Shown here: piece after piece, positions 57,321 to 64,000 of the stretch
Layout of the letters: each line of letters begins with the position of its first letter
Numbering within the stretch: the stretch's first letter is position 1
Origin: Collinsella sp. TM09-10AT
GTDB taxonomy: Bacteria > Actinomycetota > Coriobacteriia > Coriobacteriales > Coriobacteriaceae
Assembly (NCBI RefSeq): GCF_003436275.1
Contig: NZ_QSOP01000008.1
Coordinates: forward strand, 31,805 to 95,804
Length of the DNA stretch: 64,000 bases
Direction: 5' to 3'
Position numbers and translations under genes: made by a program
The notes under the pieces: generated by a model
Told to the model about the DNA's origin: nothing
Databases searched by the model: none
Seen by the model: only the letters and a program-made list of their open reading frames with translations

Positions 57321-58013
57321 ATGGAACAGCACCAGCATTATCAGAGCCTGCAAGATCAGGCATACAACGCACTGCGCTCTAAGATCATCTATGCCGAGCT
57401 CAGGCCCGGCACGCGCCTTTCGGCGATTGGTCTGGAAAAGGAGACGGGAATCGGGCGCACGCCCATTCGCGAGTCCTTTGTGCGCCTGCGTGAGCAGGAG
57501 CTAGTGGAAACGCGTCCCAAAAGCGGCACCTATGTCTCAAAAATCAGCATGGAGCGCGCCGAGAACGCCTGTTTCTTGCGTGAGAAACTCGAGAGAAGCG
57601 TACTCATTAAATGTTGCTCTGCCGCCACGCCTGAGCAAAAACATCGGCTCGAGCAGATTCTTGCCGAGTCCGAGTCGCTCGACCATAGCGAAACGCGTCG
57701 CTTTTTCGATCTGGACAACCTATTCCACGAGACGTGCTTTGAGATTGCCGGCCGCCACATGTTGTGGGATTGGATGAAGAGCGTCAATACGCATTTTGAG
57801 CGGTACAACTGGTTGCGTATGGTGTCGCAGGATATGGATTGGGAGCCGATTCGTCGTCAGCATCGCCGGATTCTCGAGTCCATTAAGAGGGGCGATACCG
57901 ACACGGCGAGCTATCTGGCAGAGACACACCTGCATCTGATGCCCGAGGAACAGGGACCGGTTATCGCCTTGCATCCCGACTATTTTGAGCTGCCTAAAGA
58001 CTCGGCCATCTAA
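57321..58013 (+). CDS. GntR-family regulator, FadR subfamily
   Basis: Transcription regulator of 230 residues. The winged helix spans about 12-75, with LQDQAYNALRSKIIYAELRPG and GRTPIRESFVRLREQELVETRP (landmarks). The C-terminal FCD domain has metal-binding-type residues in DLDNLFHETCFEIAGRH, RQHRRILESIKRGD and AETHLHLM. ATG 57321 is chosen (GAGGG upstream); GTG 57279 is in frame. No adjacent target operon is obvious; ligand unknown. Confidence 0.88.
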   Translation: MEQHQHYQSLQDQAYNALRSKIIYAELRPGTRLSAIGLEKETGIGRTPIRESFVRLREQELVETRPKSGTYVSKISMERAENACFLREKLERSVLIKCCSAATPEQKHRLEQILAESESLDHSETRRFFDLDNLFHETCFEIAGRHMLWDWMKSVNTHFERYNWLRMVSQDMDWEPIRRQHRRILESIKRGDTDTASYLAETHLHLMPEEQGPVIALHPDYFELPKDSAI

Positions 58014-58028
58014 CTCGTTCCCTACATT

Positions 58029-58097
58029 AGTTGCGGTTAAATAGGGGCTGTTTTGCGGCTTTGGCGGCGTAAGCAGTCCGTGTTTCACCGCAAGTGC
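58029..58097 (+). repeat. Diverged copy of the 79-bp kdp-flanking repeat
   Basis: Starts AGTTGCGGTTAAATAGGGGC and ends near CCGTGTTTCACCGCAA, matching the ends of the copies at 44320 and 52728; the centre has diverged. The outer ends still pair (TTGCGGTTAAA with TTTCACCGCAA, imperfect). Confidence 0.75.
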
Positions 58098-58122
58098 GGG
58101 GGTGCAATCGGGGCATGAAAAG

Positions 58123-58187
58123 GCTGCGGCGCCGCTTGGAGGAAAAAACCGGAAGCAAGGGTCCATTCCTCCAGACGGCGCCGCAGC
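58123..58187. repeat. Inverted repeat, 19/21 bp arms
   Basis: Arms 58123-58143 and 58167-58187 pair at 19 of 21 positions (outer 12 bp GCTGCGGCGCCG perfect) with a 23-base loop. Confidence 0.8.
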
Positions 58188-58250
58188 TGTTTTGGTGGCT
58201 CGGCTTTTGTCGAAGTGGCTCAGCTGGGCGCGACTGCCAGCCGAGTAGGC

Positions 58251-58351
58251 AAAGCGGCTCGGGCGCGTGTCGCTTCCGTCACGTTCTATCAGCATACAAG
58301 ACGGTTTTGGTTCTTGTTCGTGACGGAAACGGCGCGCTTCCGAGCCGCTTT
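58251..58351. repeat. Long two-helix inverted repeat
   Basis: Arms 58251-58283 and 58319-58351. The outer 12 bp (AAAGCGGCTCGG) and the inner 10 bp (TTCCGTCACG) pair perfectly; about ten bases between them do not, forming an internal loop. Confidence 0.75.
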
Positions 58352-58355
58352 AAAA

Positions 58356-58389
58356 GAAAGGGGGCGAGGTCTAGGGCACGCCCCCTTTC
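58356..58389. terminator. Terminator of eda (minus strand), bidirectional type
   Basis: GAAAGGGGGCG at 58356-58366 pairs perfectly with CGCCCCCTTTC at 58379-58389. Read on the minus strand it is followed by TCTTTTAAAG, and it lies just after the eda stop. Confidence 0.85.
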
Positions 58390-58406
58390 ACGATAGAGAG
58401 CTAAAC

Positions 58407-59048
58407 CTAGCCGCGGACCTTCTTGACGACGTCCATGGCCTCGCGGGCAATCTGCTCGACCTTGGAGAAGTCGCCATCGGCGAACAGGGCGGGCTTGACC
58501 ATCCAGGTGCCACCGCAGGCGATGATGGCGGAGGAGCTCAGGTACTCCTCGACGTTGGCAGTGCTCACGCCGCCGGTGGGCATAAAGCGATGGCCGACAA
58601 ACGGAGCGGCGAGGGCCTTGATGGTGTTCAGGCCACCATACTGAGCCGCGGGGAAGAACTTGGTGACCTTGAGCCCCAGGTTCTCGGCGGCGGTAACCTC
58701 GGAGGGGGTCACGGTGCCGGGAAGGACGGGCAAGTCGATGTCGATGCAGTGCTTCACGACGTCCTCGCTGTAACCCGGGGAGACGATGAACTTGGCACCG
58801 GCGGCGCGGGCCTGCTCAACCTGCTCGACAGTCAGGACGGTGCCGGCGCCGACGCACATCTCGGGCTCGGCCTCAGCCATGGCGGCGATGCACTCGGCGG
58901 CGCAGGCGGTGCGGAAGGTGACCTCGGCGGACTTCATGCCGGCAGACATAAGGGCGTGGGCGAGCGGTGCGGCGTCCTCGACCTTATCGAGCACGACGAC
59001 CGGCACGATGCCCAGGGATTCAAGCGTGGTGTAGAACTGATCGAACAT
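58407..59048 (-). CDS. eda: 2-dehydro-3-deoxy-phosphogluconate aldolase (KDPG/KHG aldolase)
   Basis: Class I aldolase of 213 residues that splits KDPG into pyruvate and glyceraldehyde 3-phosphate. The Schiff-base lysine is K130 in VTKFFPAAQYGG; the catalytic Glu is in AEVTFRT; VGAGTVLT and PTGGVS complete the barrel. ATG 59048 is fixed by GAAAGGAAC upstream. It is on the same strand as the KDG kinase gene 255 bases upstream, giving the last two steps of hexuronate or KDG breakdown. Confidence 0.94.
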   Translation of the reverse strand: MFDQFYTTLESLGIVPVVVLDKVEDAAPLAHALMSAGMKSAEVTFRTACAAECIAAMAEAEPEMCVGAGTVLTVEQVEQARAAGAKFIVSPGYSEDVVKHCIDIDLPVLPGTVTPSEVTAAENLGLKVTKFFPAAQYGGLNTIKALAAPFVGHRFMPTGGVSTANVEEYLSSSAIIACGGTWMVKPALFADGDFSKVEQIAREAMDVVKKVRG

Positions 59049-59108
59049 AGTGTTCCTTTCGATGTGAGGCGCGCACGGGCGCGTGATTGCCAAAGAAGAT
59101 TGGCCATG

Positions 59109-59170
59109 AGCCGGTTCCGGATTGGTTATCGGAGGCACTGCTTGGGTCACAAGCAATTTCGGAACCGGCT
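59109..59170. repeat. Inverted repeat between kdgK and eda
   Basis: AGCCGGTTCCG at 59109-59119 pairs perfectly with CGGAACCGGCT at 59160-59170; TGGCC and GGCCA extend the outer pairing (59101-59105 with 59175-59179). A second pair GGGCTGCAG/CTGCAGTCC lies near 59251-59287. The 255-bp gap may carry a promoter or processing site for eda. Confidence 0.65.
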
Positions 59171-59303
59171 ACGAGGCCAGTCGTGAAGGAATGCCAGACA
59201 AAACCGGAATGGGACTAAGTGGTTCTACCTGGCCGGAGGAATCGGGGAGCGGGCTGCAGGGGTATGGGTATGGAAAGCTGCAGTCCGCGGAATGGGGAAC
59301 GAA

Positions 59304-60338
59304 TTAACGGGCGACGCGGGTGCCACCGTCGGCGGCGGATGCCACGGCTGCGATCTCGTCTGCGGTCACCAGGTTGGAATCGCCCTTGATGGTGAGCTTG
59401 AGGATCGAGGCCGCAATCGCGTAGTTGACGGCGTCTTGCGGGTCAAAGTCGTTGATGAGGGCATGGACGAGGCCGGCGTTGAAAGCGTCGCCGGCGGCAA
59501 CGCCCTCGAGCACGTGCACGTCGTGAGCGGGGGAGAACCAGTGCTCGCCGCTCTCGGCGTCAAAGAGCATGCCCATCCAAATGGAGCGCTCGACGCAGGA
59601 GATGTTGCGGACGACCGAGGCGACCTTCTTGCAACCGTACTCGGCGCAGATCTGACGGGCCATCTCGACGTAGGTGTCGCGTTCCTCGATGCCGTGGGCA
59701 AGGGAGCCGGAGACGCAGGTCATACCGAGGCCGGCAGGAGCGTCCTCGTCGTTGGCAATGCAGATGTCAACGAGCGGCAGGAGTTCCTTCATGGTGGCCT
59801 GCGACTTCTCGGGCGACCACATCTTGCCGCGATAGTTCACGTCGCACACGGTGGCGATGCCTTTGGCGCGGCAGGCGGTGAGGGCATCCTTGCAGGCGGC
59901 GGCCATCTCGTCGGAGACGGCGGGCGTCACGCCGGAGAAGTAGAAGACATCGACACCCTTGAGGATCTCATCCCAGTCAAAGACGTCGCGCTTGGCCATG
60001 TTGATGGCAGAGTACTTGCGGTCGTAGACGCAGCCGTTGCCGCGCTGCGAGGCGCCGACCTCAAACACATAGGAGCCAAGACGGTCGCCCTGGCGCACGA
60101 CGCGCGAGGTATCGACGTCGTAGACCTTCAGCGAACGCAGGGCGCACTCGCCCAGACGGTTGGCCGGGACAACGGAGACGTAAGCTGCCTTGTCACCCTG
60201 GTAGGCCAGGGAAAGCGCGGTGTTGGCTTCGGCGCCGCCGTAGCGGACATCAAACTCGGTCGCCTGCTCAATGCGCAGATGATCTTTGGGCGAGAGCCTC
60301 ATCATGATCTCGCCGAAGGTAAGAACCGTTTTACCCAT
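59304..60338 (-). CDS. kdgK: 2-dehydro-3-deoxygluconokinase (PfkB family)
   Basis: Ribokinase-family sugar kinase of 344 residues. It opens KTVLTFGEIMMRLSPKDHLR and has YGGAEANTALSLA in the N-terminal signature region; the C-terminal signature is GVAAGDAFNAGLVHAL, with Ala in place of the first Gly of the usual GAGD. With eda next in line and a LacI regulator divergent, phosphorylation of 2-keto-3-deoxygluconate is the most likely reaction. ATG 60338 is preceded by AAGGAG at a slightly long distance. Confidence 0.9.
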   Translation of the reverse strand: MGKTVLTFGEIMMRLSPKDHLRIEQATEFDVRYGGAEANTALSLAYQGDKAAYVSVVPANRLGECALRSLKVYDVDTSRVVRQGDRLGSYVFEVGASQRGNGCVYDRKYSAINMAKRDVFDWDEILKGVDVFYFSGVTPAVSDEMAAACKDALTACRAKGIATVCDVNYRGKMWSPEKSQATMKELLPLVDICIANDEDAPAGLGMTCVSGSLAHGIEERDTYVEMARQICAEYGCKKVASVVRNISCVERSIWMGMLFDAESGEHWFSPAHDVHVLEGVAAGDAFNAGLVHALINDFDPQDAVNYAIAASILKLTIKGDSNLVTADEIAAVASAADGGTRVAR

Positions 60339-60381
60339 GGTCGCGCAGCTCCTTCTTGCTCGTGCGTACACCTTTGATATG

Positions 60382-60439
60382 GCGTTGGCACGGAGGTGCC
60401 AAGACGGTAGGGTACATCTTTGCACCTCCGTGCCAACGC
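60382..60439. repeat. Perfect 18-bp inverted repeat upstream of kdgK
   Basis: Arms 60382-60399 and 60422-60439 (GCGTTGGCACGGAGGTGC and its complement) pair perfectly with a 22-base loop. It lies between the kdgK start and the operator, so it would be in the 5' leader of kdgK mRNA. Confidence 0.92.
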
Positions 60440-60443
60440 TTGC

Positions 60444-60499
60444 CGAAATCGGTTTACGAAATCGGTTTCGTTTCGAGTTGTAGTATACTCATCTACAAC
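60444..60499. promoter_or_regulatory. Operator-like repeats between kdgK and the divergent LacI-type gene
   Basis: CGAAATCGGTTT occurs at 60444-60455 and 60457-60468 (13-bp period); the second is part of the palindrome ACGAAA-TCGG-TTTCGT at 60456-60471. Next to it GTTGTAG-n9-CTACAAC spans 60477-60499 around TATACT, a possible -10 box. Likely binding sites for the LacI-family regulator encoded at 60574, controlling both directions. Confidence 0.68.
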
Positions 60500-60573
60500 G
60501 TTTTGCAAGCGAGATTTTTAAAAAAATGCCTAAAATGGCTCAGACTGCCGACAATTGGGAAACGGGGTGCGCT

Positions 60574-61596
60574 ATGGCGCAGATGAGGATTAAGGACATT
60601 GCTGCCGAGGCGGGCGTGAGCCCGGCCACGGTCTCGCGCTATCTCAACAACCGCCCTGGGCAGATGACCGAGGAAACCCGTGCTCGCATCGCGGCAGTTA
60701 TCGAGCGCACCGGCTATCGTCCACGTGCCGCCGCGCGCAATCTGCGCAGCTCGCGTACCAACCTCATCGGCGTGATCTTGGCCGACATTGCTAACCCGTT
60801 CTCCAGCGCCATGCTCGAAGGGCTTTCCGCCAGCGCCGCCGCGCGCGGCTGCTCGCTCATGACGGCCATTAGCGGCAACGACCCCGCCAAGGAGGCAGAG
60901 TCGCTCACCAGACTTATCGATGCCGGCGTGGACGGCCTGGTCGTCAATACCTGCGGAGGCAACGACAAGGCGATCGCCGAGGCTGCGGGACGCCTGCCCG
61001 TCGTGCTGCTCGACCGCGATGTTGCCGACGGCGGTGTCGATCTGGTGACCTCCAACAACCGTGAGCTGGTCGCCGGCCTGGTAGACGCCTTGGCCTCTGC
61101 GGGCAGCGAGCGCCTGTGCCTGCTCACCGAGGCAAGCGACGACAGCCCCGTGCGTCGCGAACGCGCCGAGGCGTTTGCCGACGAGCTTTCGCGCCGCGGT
61201 CTTGCGGGCGAGGTCGTCACCCTGGCCGACGGTGGCGTCGAGGGTGTCAGTCGCCTGGACGAGACCATCCGCGGCTATGCGGGTAAAAAGCTCGGCCTCA
61301 TTGCCGTCAACGGTCTGGTCTTCCTGCGCCTGACCGAGGCGCTGGCACAGTTGGGACCTTCGTTGCCGGCGGGTCTCAAGATCGCAACGTTTGACGACTA
61401 TCCCTGGAACCACGTGCTCTTTGGCGGTGTGACCACGGCAGCGCAGGACACTCTTACCATTGCCGAGCGCGTAGTCGAGCGTCTGTCCGAACGCATCGAC
61501 ATCGTTACCACTACGGTGGGCGATGCCGCAAAGCTCGCCCCCAAGCGCATCGAGATCCCCGGCCACATCGAACACCGCGCCTCGACCTTACGCTAG
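60574..61596 (+). CDS. LacI-family regulator of the KDG locus (KdgR-like)
   Basis: Transcription regulator of 340 residues. The helix-turn-helix is RIKDIAAEAGVSPATVSRYL, hinge YRPRAAARNLRSSRTNLIGV, then a sugar-binding-type domain ending in KIATFDDYPWNHVLFGGVTT. It is divergent from kdgK-eda with operator-like repeats between, and it resembles KdgR of low-GC bacteria. ATG 60574 (GGGGTG upstream) is preferred over ATG 60526, which lacks a ribosome site. Confidence 0.88.
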   Translation: MAQMRIKDIAAEAGVSPATVSRYLNNRPGQMTEETRARIAAVIERTGYRPRAAARNLRSSRTNLIGVILADIANPFSSAMLEGLSASAAARGCSLMTAISGNDPAKEAESLTRLIDAGVDGLVVNTCGGNDKAIAEAAGRLPVVLLDRDVADGGVDLVTSNNRELVAGLVDALASAGSERLCLLTEASDDSPVRRERAEAFADELSRRGLAGEVVTLADGGVEGVSRLDETIRGYAGKKLGLIAVNGLVFLRLTEALAQLGPSLPAGLKIATFDDYPWNHVLFGGVTTAAQDTLTIAERVVERLSERIDIVTTTVGDAAKLAPKRIEIPGHIEHRASTLR

Positions 61597-61670
61597 CCGC
61601 TCGTTCGCAACGGCCTGTTCGCCCACGTTTTTTGAGCGCTTGATACGCTTTAACCCTGCGGAAACATTTT

Positions 61671-61691
61671 TCTGCGATAGTATCTGCGATA
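61671..61691. promoter_or_regulatory. Direct repeat upstream of glnA
   Basis: TCTGCGATA occurs at 61671-61679 and 61683-61691, 12 bp apart, in the AT-richer stretch 50 bases before glnA. It may be a regulator site for the GlnR-like protein encoded downstream, but it is not a clear actinobacterial GlnR box. Confidence 0.35.
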
Positions 61692-61730
61692 TAGACCAGT
61701 CGAAACCCGCCCGAAAGAAAGGGGAGCGAC

Positions 61731-63068
61731 ATGAACCAGCAGAACATCGATTACGTACTCCGCTCCGTAGAGCAGCGTGATATCCGCTTTGTGCGTCTGT
61801 GGTTTGTCGACATTCTCGGCCGCCTCAAGAACTTTGCCATTAGCCCCGAGGACCTCGAGGTCGCTTTTGAGGAGGGTATTGGCTTTGACGGCTCCGCCAT
61901 CGAGGGCTTTGCCACGCCCGAGGAAGCCGACATGCTGGCGTTCCCCGATGCTTCGACCTTCCAGATCCTGCCGTGGCGCCCGAGCCACAACGGCGTCGCC
62001 CGCGTGTTCTGCGATGTGTGCACTCCCGATCGCAAGCCGTTTGCCGGCGACCCGCGCGATGCCCTGCGCCGCATGTTCCGCAAGGCCGAGAAGGCTGGCT
62101 ATCTGCTCAACGTGGGTGCCGAGCTGGAGTATTACTACTTCCCCGACGAGCACACCCCCGAGCCGCTCGACAACGTGGGCTACTTCGATCTTTCGGTGAG
62201 CGATGCCGCCCGCGACCTGCGTCGCAACACGGTCCTCACGCTCGAGAAGATGTCCGTGCCCGTGGAGTACACCTTCCACGCCGCCGGTCGCTCGCAGCAT
62301 GGCATGAGCCTGCGTCACGCCGAGGCCCTGAGCATGTCCGACGCTATCACCACGGCCAAACTCATCATTAAGCAGCAGGCCTACGAGAGCGGTTGCCACG
62401 CTTCCTTTATGCCCAAGCCGTTGGCGGGCGAGGACGGCAGCGCCATGTTTTTGCATCAGTCGCTGTTCGACCACGACGGCAACAACGTCTTTTGGGGCGA
62501 GGACGACGAGAAGTACCACCTCTCCGAAATCGCCAAGCACTACATGGCCGGCATCTTGGCGCACGCGCGCGAGATCAGCGCCATCACCAATCCCACGGTC
62601 AACTCGTACAAGCGCATCACCACGGGTGGCGACTCCGTGCCGCAGTACGCCACGTGGGGCCTGCGCAACCGCGCGAGTATGGTCCGCATCCCGGTCTACA
62701 AGCCCGGCAAGCCGCTGTCCACGCGCATCGAGCTGCGCAGTCCCGACCCCATGGCCAACCCGTACCTGGTCAACGCCGTCACGCTGGCGGCTGGTCTGGA
62801 CGGCATCGAGCGCAAGCTGGAACTCCCGCCCGAGGCCACGGCCGAGACGCTCAAGCTTACCGACCGTCAGATGGTCGAGGCCGGCTACGCGCCGCTGCCG
62901 CGCTCGCTCAAAGAGGCGCTCGACGTGTTTGAGGACTCGCAGTTTATGAAGGATGCCCTCGGCGAGCACATCCACAGCTTCTTCCTCAAAAAGAAGCGCG
63001 ACGAGTGGCATAAGTTTGAGTCTACGATCACCGAGTGGGAGATCAAGCACTACCTGGCGAACTCCTAA
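61731..63068 (+). CDS. glnA: Glutamine synthetase type I
   Basis: Ammonia-assimilating enzyme of 445 residues. Landmarks are GFDGSAIEGF, ELEYYYFPDEHTPEPLDN (in part), HHxG-type AAGRSQHGMSLRHAEAL, NPTVNSYKRI and the metal/Glu segment VPVYKPGKPLSTRIELRSPDP (in part). The length fits the short GSI-alpha form, which lacks the adenylylation-site segment of GSI-beta. GGGGAG precedes ATG 61731. A GlnR-like regulator follows 50 bases downstream. Confidence 0.95.
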   Translation: MNQQNIDYVLRSVEQRDIRFVRLWFVDILGRLKNFAISPEDLEVAFEEGIGFDGSAIEGFATPEEADMLAFPDASTFQILPWRPSHNGVARVFCDVCTPDRKPFAGDPRDALRRMFRKAEKAGYLLNVGAELEYYYFPDEHTPEPLDNVGYFDLSVSDAARDLRRNTVLTLEKMSVPVEYTFHAAGRSQHGMSLRHAEALSMSDAITTAKLIIKQQAYESGCHASFMPKPLAGEDGSAMFLHQSLFDHDGNNVFWGEDDEKYHLSEIAKHYMAGILAHAREISAITNPTVNSYKRITTGGDSVPQYATWGLRNRASMVRIPVYKPGKPLSTRIELRSPDPMANPYLVNAVTLAAGLDGIERKLELPPEATAETLKLTDRQMVEAGYAPLPRSLKEALDVFEDSQFMKDALGEHIHSFFLKKKRDEWHKFESTITEWEIKHYLANS

Positions 63069-63118
63069 TCGCGCTGGCTTGTTCCAGTACGATTGAGCTC
63101 ATTTCTTTGGAGGCCGAT

Positions 63119-63781
63119 ATGTCCGAAAAGAGTGCCCTGTTCATGGCGCGCACGACGCGCTTCCACGAGTTTGCCCGCAGCTTGACGACTACCCTGGGTG
63201 TCGAGGTGAGCCTGGCAACCCCCGATTCGCCAACTGCGGCGCACGACTTTGACCTGCTGATCCTCGATTCCGATGGCATCCGCAGCGACCGCATCGATCA
63301 GATTGCCAAGTGGCTTGACGATCGCGGCGGCGTCCCCATGCTGGTGATCGTCGACGACGAGGCGCTCGGCACCCTGCGCCTGCCCAATCACGCGCATGCC
63401 GACTTTGTATGCCCCACGGCGACGCCCAACGAGCTCAAGGCTCGCGCGCAGCGTCTGATGGGCGAGGAGGAGACCGTCACCGCCGACGATGTGCTCAATA
63501 TCGATAACCTCGAGATTAACCTGGCTACCTACCAGGTGACGCTCGATAACGAGCCCATCGACCTGACGCTGATGGAGTACTCGCTGCTGAGCTTTTTGGC
63601 GACGCACCCCAACCGCGCCTACAGCCGCGAGGTGCTGCTGCACCGCGTGTGGGGCTTTGAGTACTGCGGCGGCACGCGCACCGTCGACGTGCACATTCGA
63701 CGCATCCGCTCCAAGGTGGGCCCGCAGATCGCGGCGCACATCACCACCGTCCGCGGCGTGGGCTATCTGTTTAAGGACTAG
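63119..63781 (+). CDS. glnR: GlnR-like orphan OmpR-family regulator
   Basis: Regulator of 220 residues with an atypical receiver domain: D50 is kept (LLILDSDG) but the N-terminal acidic pair is missing (ALFMARTTRFHEF), as in actinobacterial GlnR, which works without a kinase. The winged-helix end HPNRAYSREVLLHRVWGF and GGTRTVDVHIRRIRSKVG closely follow the GlnR pattern. No kinase gene is adjacent. Position right after glnA supports nitrogen control. ATG 63119 follows TTTGGAGG. Confidence 0.8.
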   Translation: MSEKSALFMARTTRFHEFARSLTTTLGVEVSLATPDSPTAAHDFDLLILDSDGIRSDRIDQIAKWLDDRGGVPMLVIVDDEALGTLRLPNHAHADFVCPTATPNELKARAQRLMGEEETVTADDVLNIDNLEINLATYQVTLDNEPIDLTLMEYSLLSFLATHPNRAYSREVLLHRVWGFEYCGGTRTVDVHIRRIRSKVGPQIAAHITTVRGVGYLFKD

Positions 63782-64000
63782 CAAGTAAATAGAGGGCAAT
63801 GTGAGGGTACCGGAGATTTCTCCAGTACCCTTTTCTCGTTTAGGGCGATAAGAAGACCTTTTACCGATTAAAAGTGTGTCAGTAAAAACAATATCAAACG
63901 TATACCACTATCTAGCGAATATCATTTAGTTACCGTATCTCCCTACTAGGTGACGCATAATTTCTTTCGCAAATTGACAACCGCATAGCGGAACACGGCC
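63782..64000. other. End region: terminator and AT-rich stretch
   Basis: GGGTAC...GTACCC at 63805-63830 (inner GGAG/CTCC) followed by TTTT is a good terminator for the GlnR-like gene. From 63841 the sequence is AT-rich with no reading frame I can support; TTGACA near 63976 could be a -35 box of a gene beyond the window. Confidence 0.65.

Overview
The window reads as chromosomal DNA of a high-GC, Gram-positive, anaerobic gut-type actinobacterium, most likely class Coriobacteriia and Collinsella-like. This is inferred from gene content and style: a GlnR-type orphan regulator beside glnA, tandem YhgE/Pip proteins, feoA-feoA-feoB with a Cys-rich partner, a nickel-pincer lactate racemase locus and an EbgA/EbgC beta-galactosidase. 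No rRNA, tRNA, CRISPR array, transposase or prophage gene was found.

Layout. 1-6.4 kb: a D,D-carboxypeptidase (cut by the window edge) divergent from a response regulator/kinase pair, then a lone pstB and a PhoB/PhoR-like pair. 6.5-8.6 kb: a Wzz-like, BY-kinase and PHP phosphatase trio. 8.6-11.4 kb: GNAT enzyme and htpG. 11.7-16.7 kb: two YhgE/Pip membrane proteins. 16.9-20.6 kb: DMT exporter, M20 amidohydrolase, OFA-type MFS. 20.9-25.3 kb: hisS and ppc. 25.8-30.4 kb: larA-larD facing larB-larC-tetR. 30.5-33.2 kb: serB and aspS. 33.5-40.0 kb: LacI regulator, ebgA-ebgC with three operators, and an amino-acid permease. 40.4-44.2 kb: an HPr-like protein and the feo ferrous iron locus. 44.4-52.7 kb: kdpDE divergent from kdpFABC. 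52.9-58.0 kb: an OYE/dienoyl-CoA-reductase-like enzyme, a broken GntR remnant, an AlbA_2 regulator with its own operators, and a GntR regulator. 58.4-61.6 kb: eda and kdgK divergent from a LacI regulator. 61.7-63.8 kb: glnA and a GlnR-like regulator.

The most unusual signal lies between the genes. Almost every larger intergenic gap carries one or more long inverted repeats. One class (25.28-25.41 and 27.89-28.02 kb) has a strict nested design: an outer stem of 28-29 bp, a 12-nt spacer, an inner stem of exactly 15 bp, a TTC apex and a second 12-nt spacer. The stems differ completely between copies, while each spacer is 10/12 identical. Other classes are three back-to-back 22-25 bp stems before hisS, a 222-bp element with 32-bp terminal inverted repeats, and a 79-bp palindromic repeat found in two 77/79-identical direct copies that bracket the whole kdp locus. 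Whether these are mobile (REP/MITE-like), structural or regulatory cannot be settled from one window.

Other points to recheck: an HPr-like protein with a natural Asp at the Ser46 position, a LarC that lacks its C-terminal domain but carries a very His-rich insert, a phased run of five 10-bp repeats at 56.88 kb, and 21-bp operator-like palindromes in front of the AlbA_2 gene.
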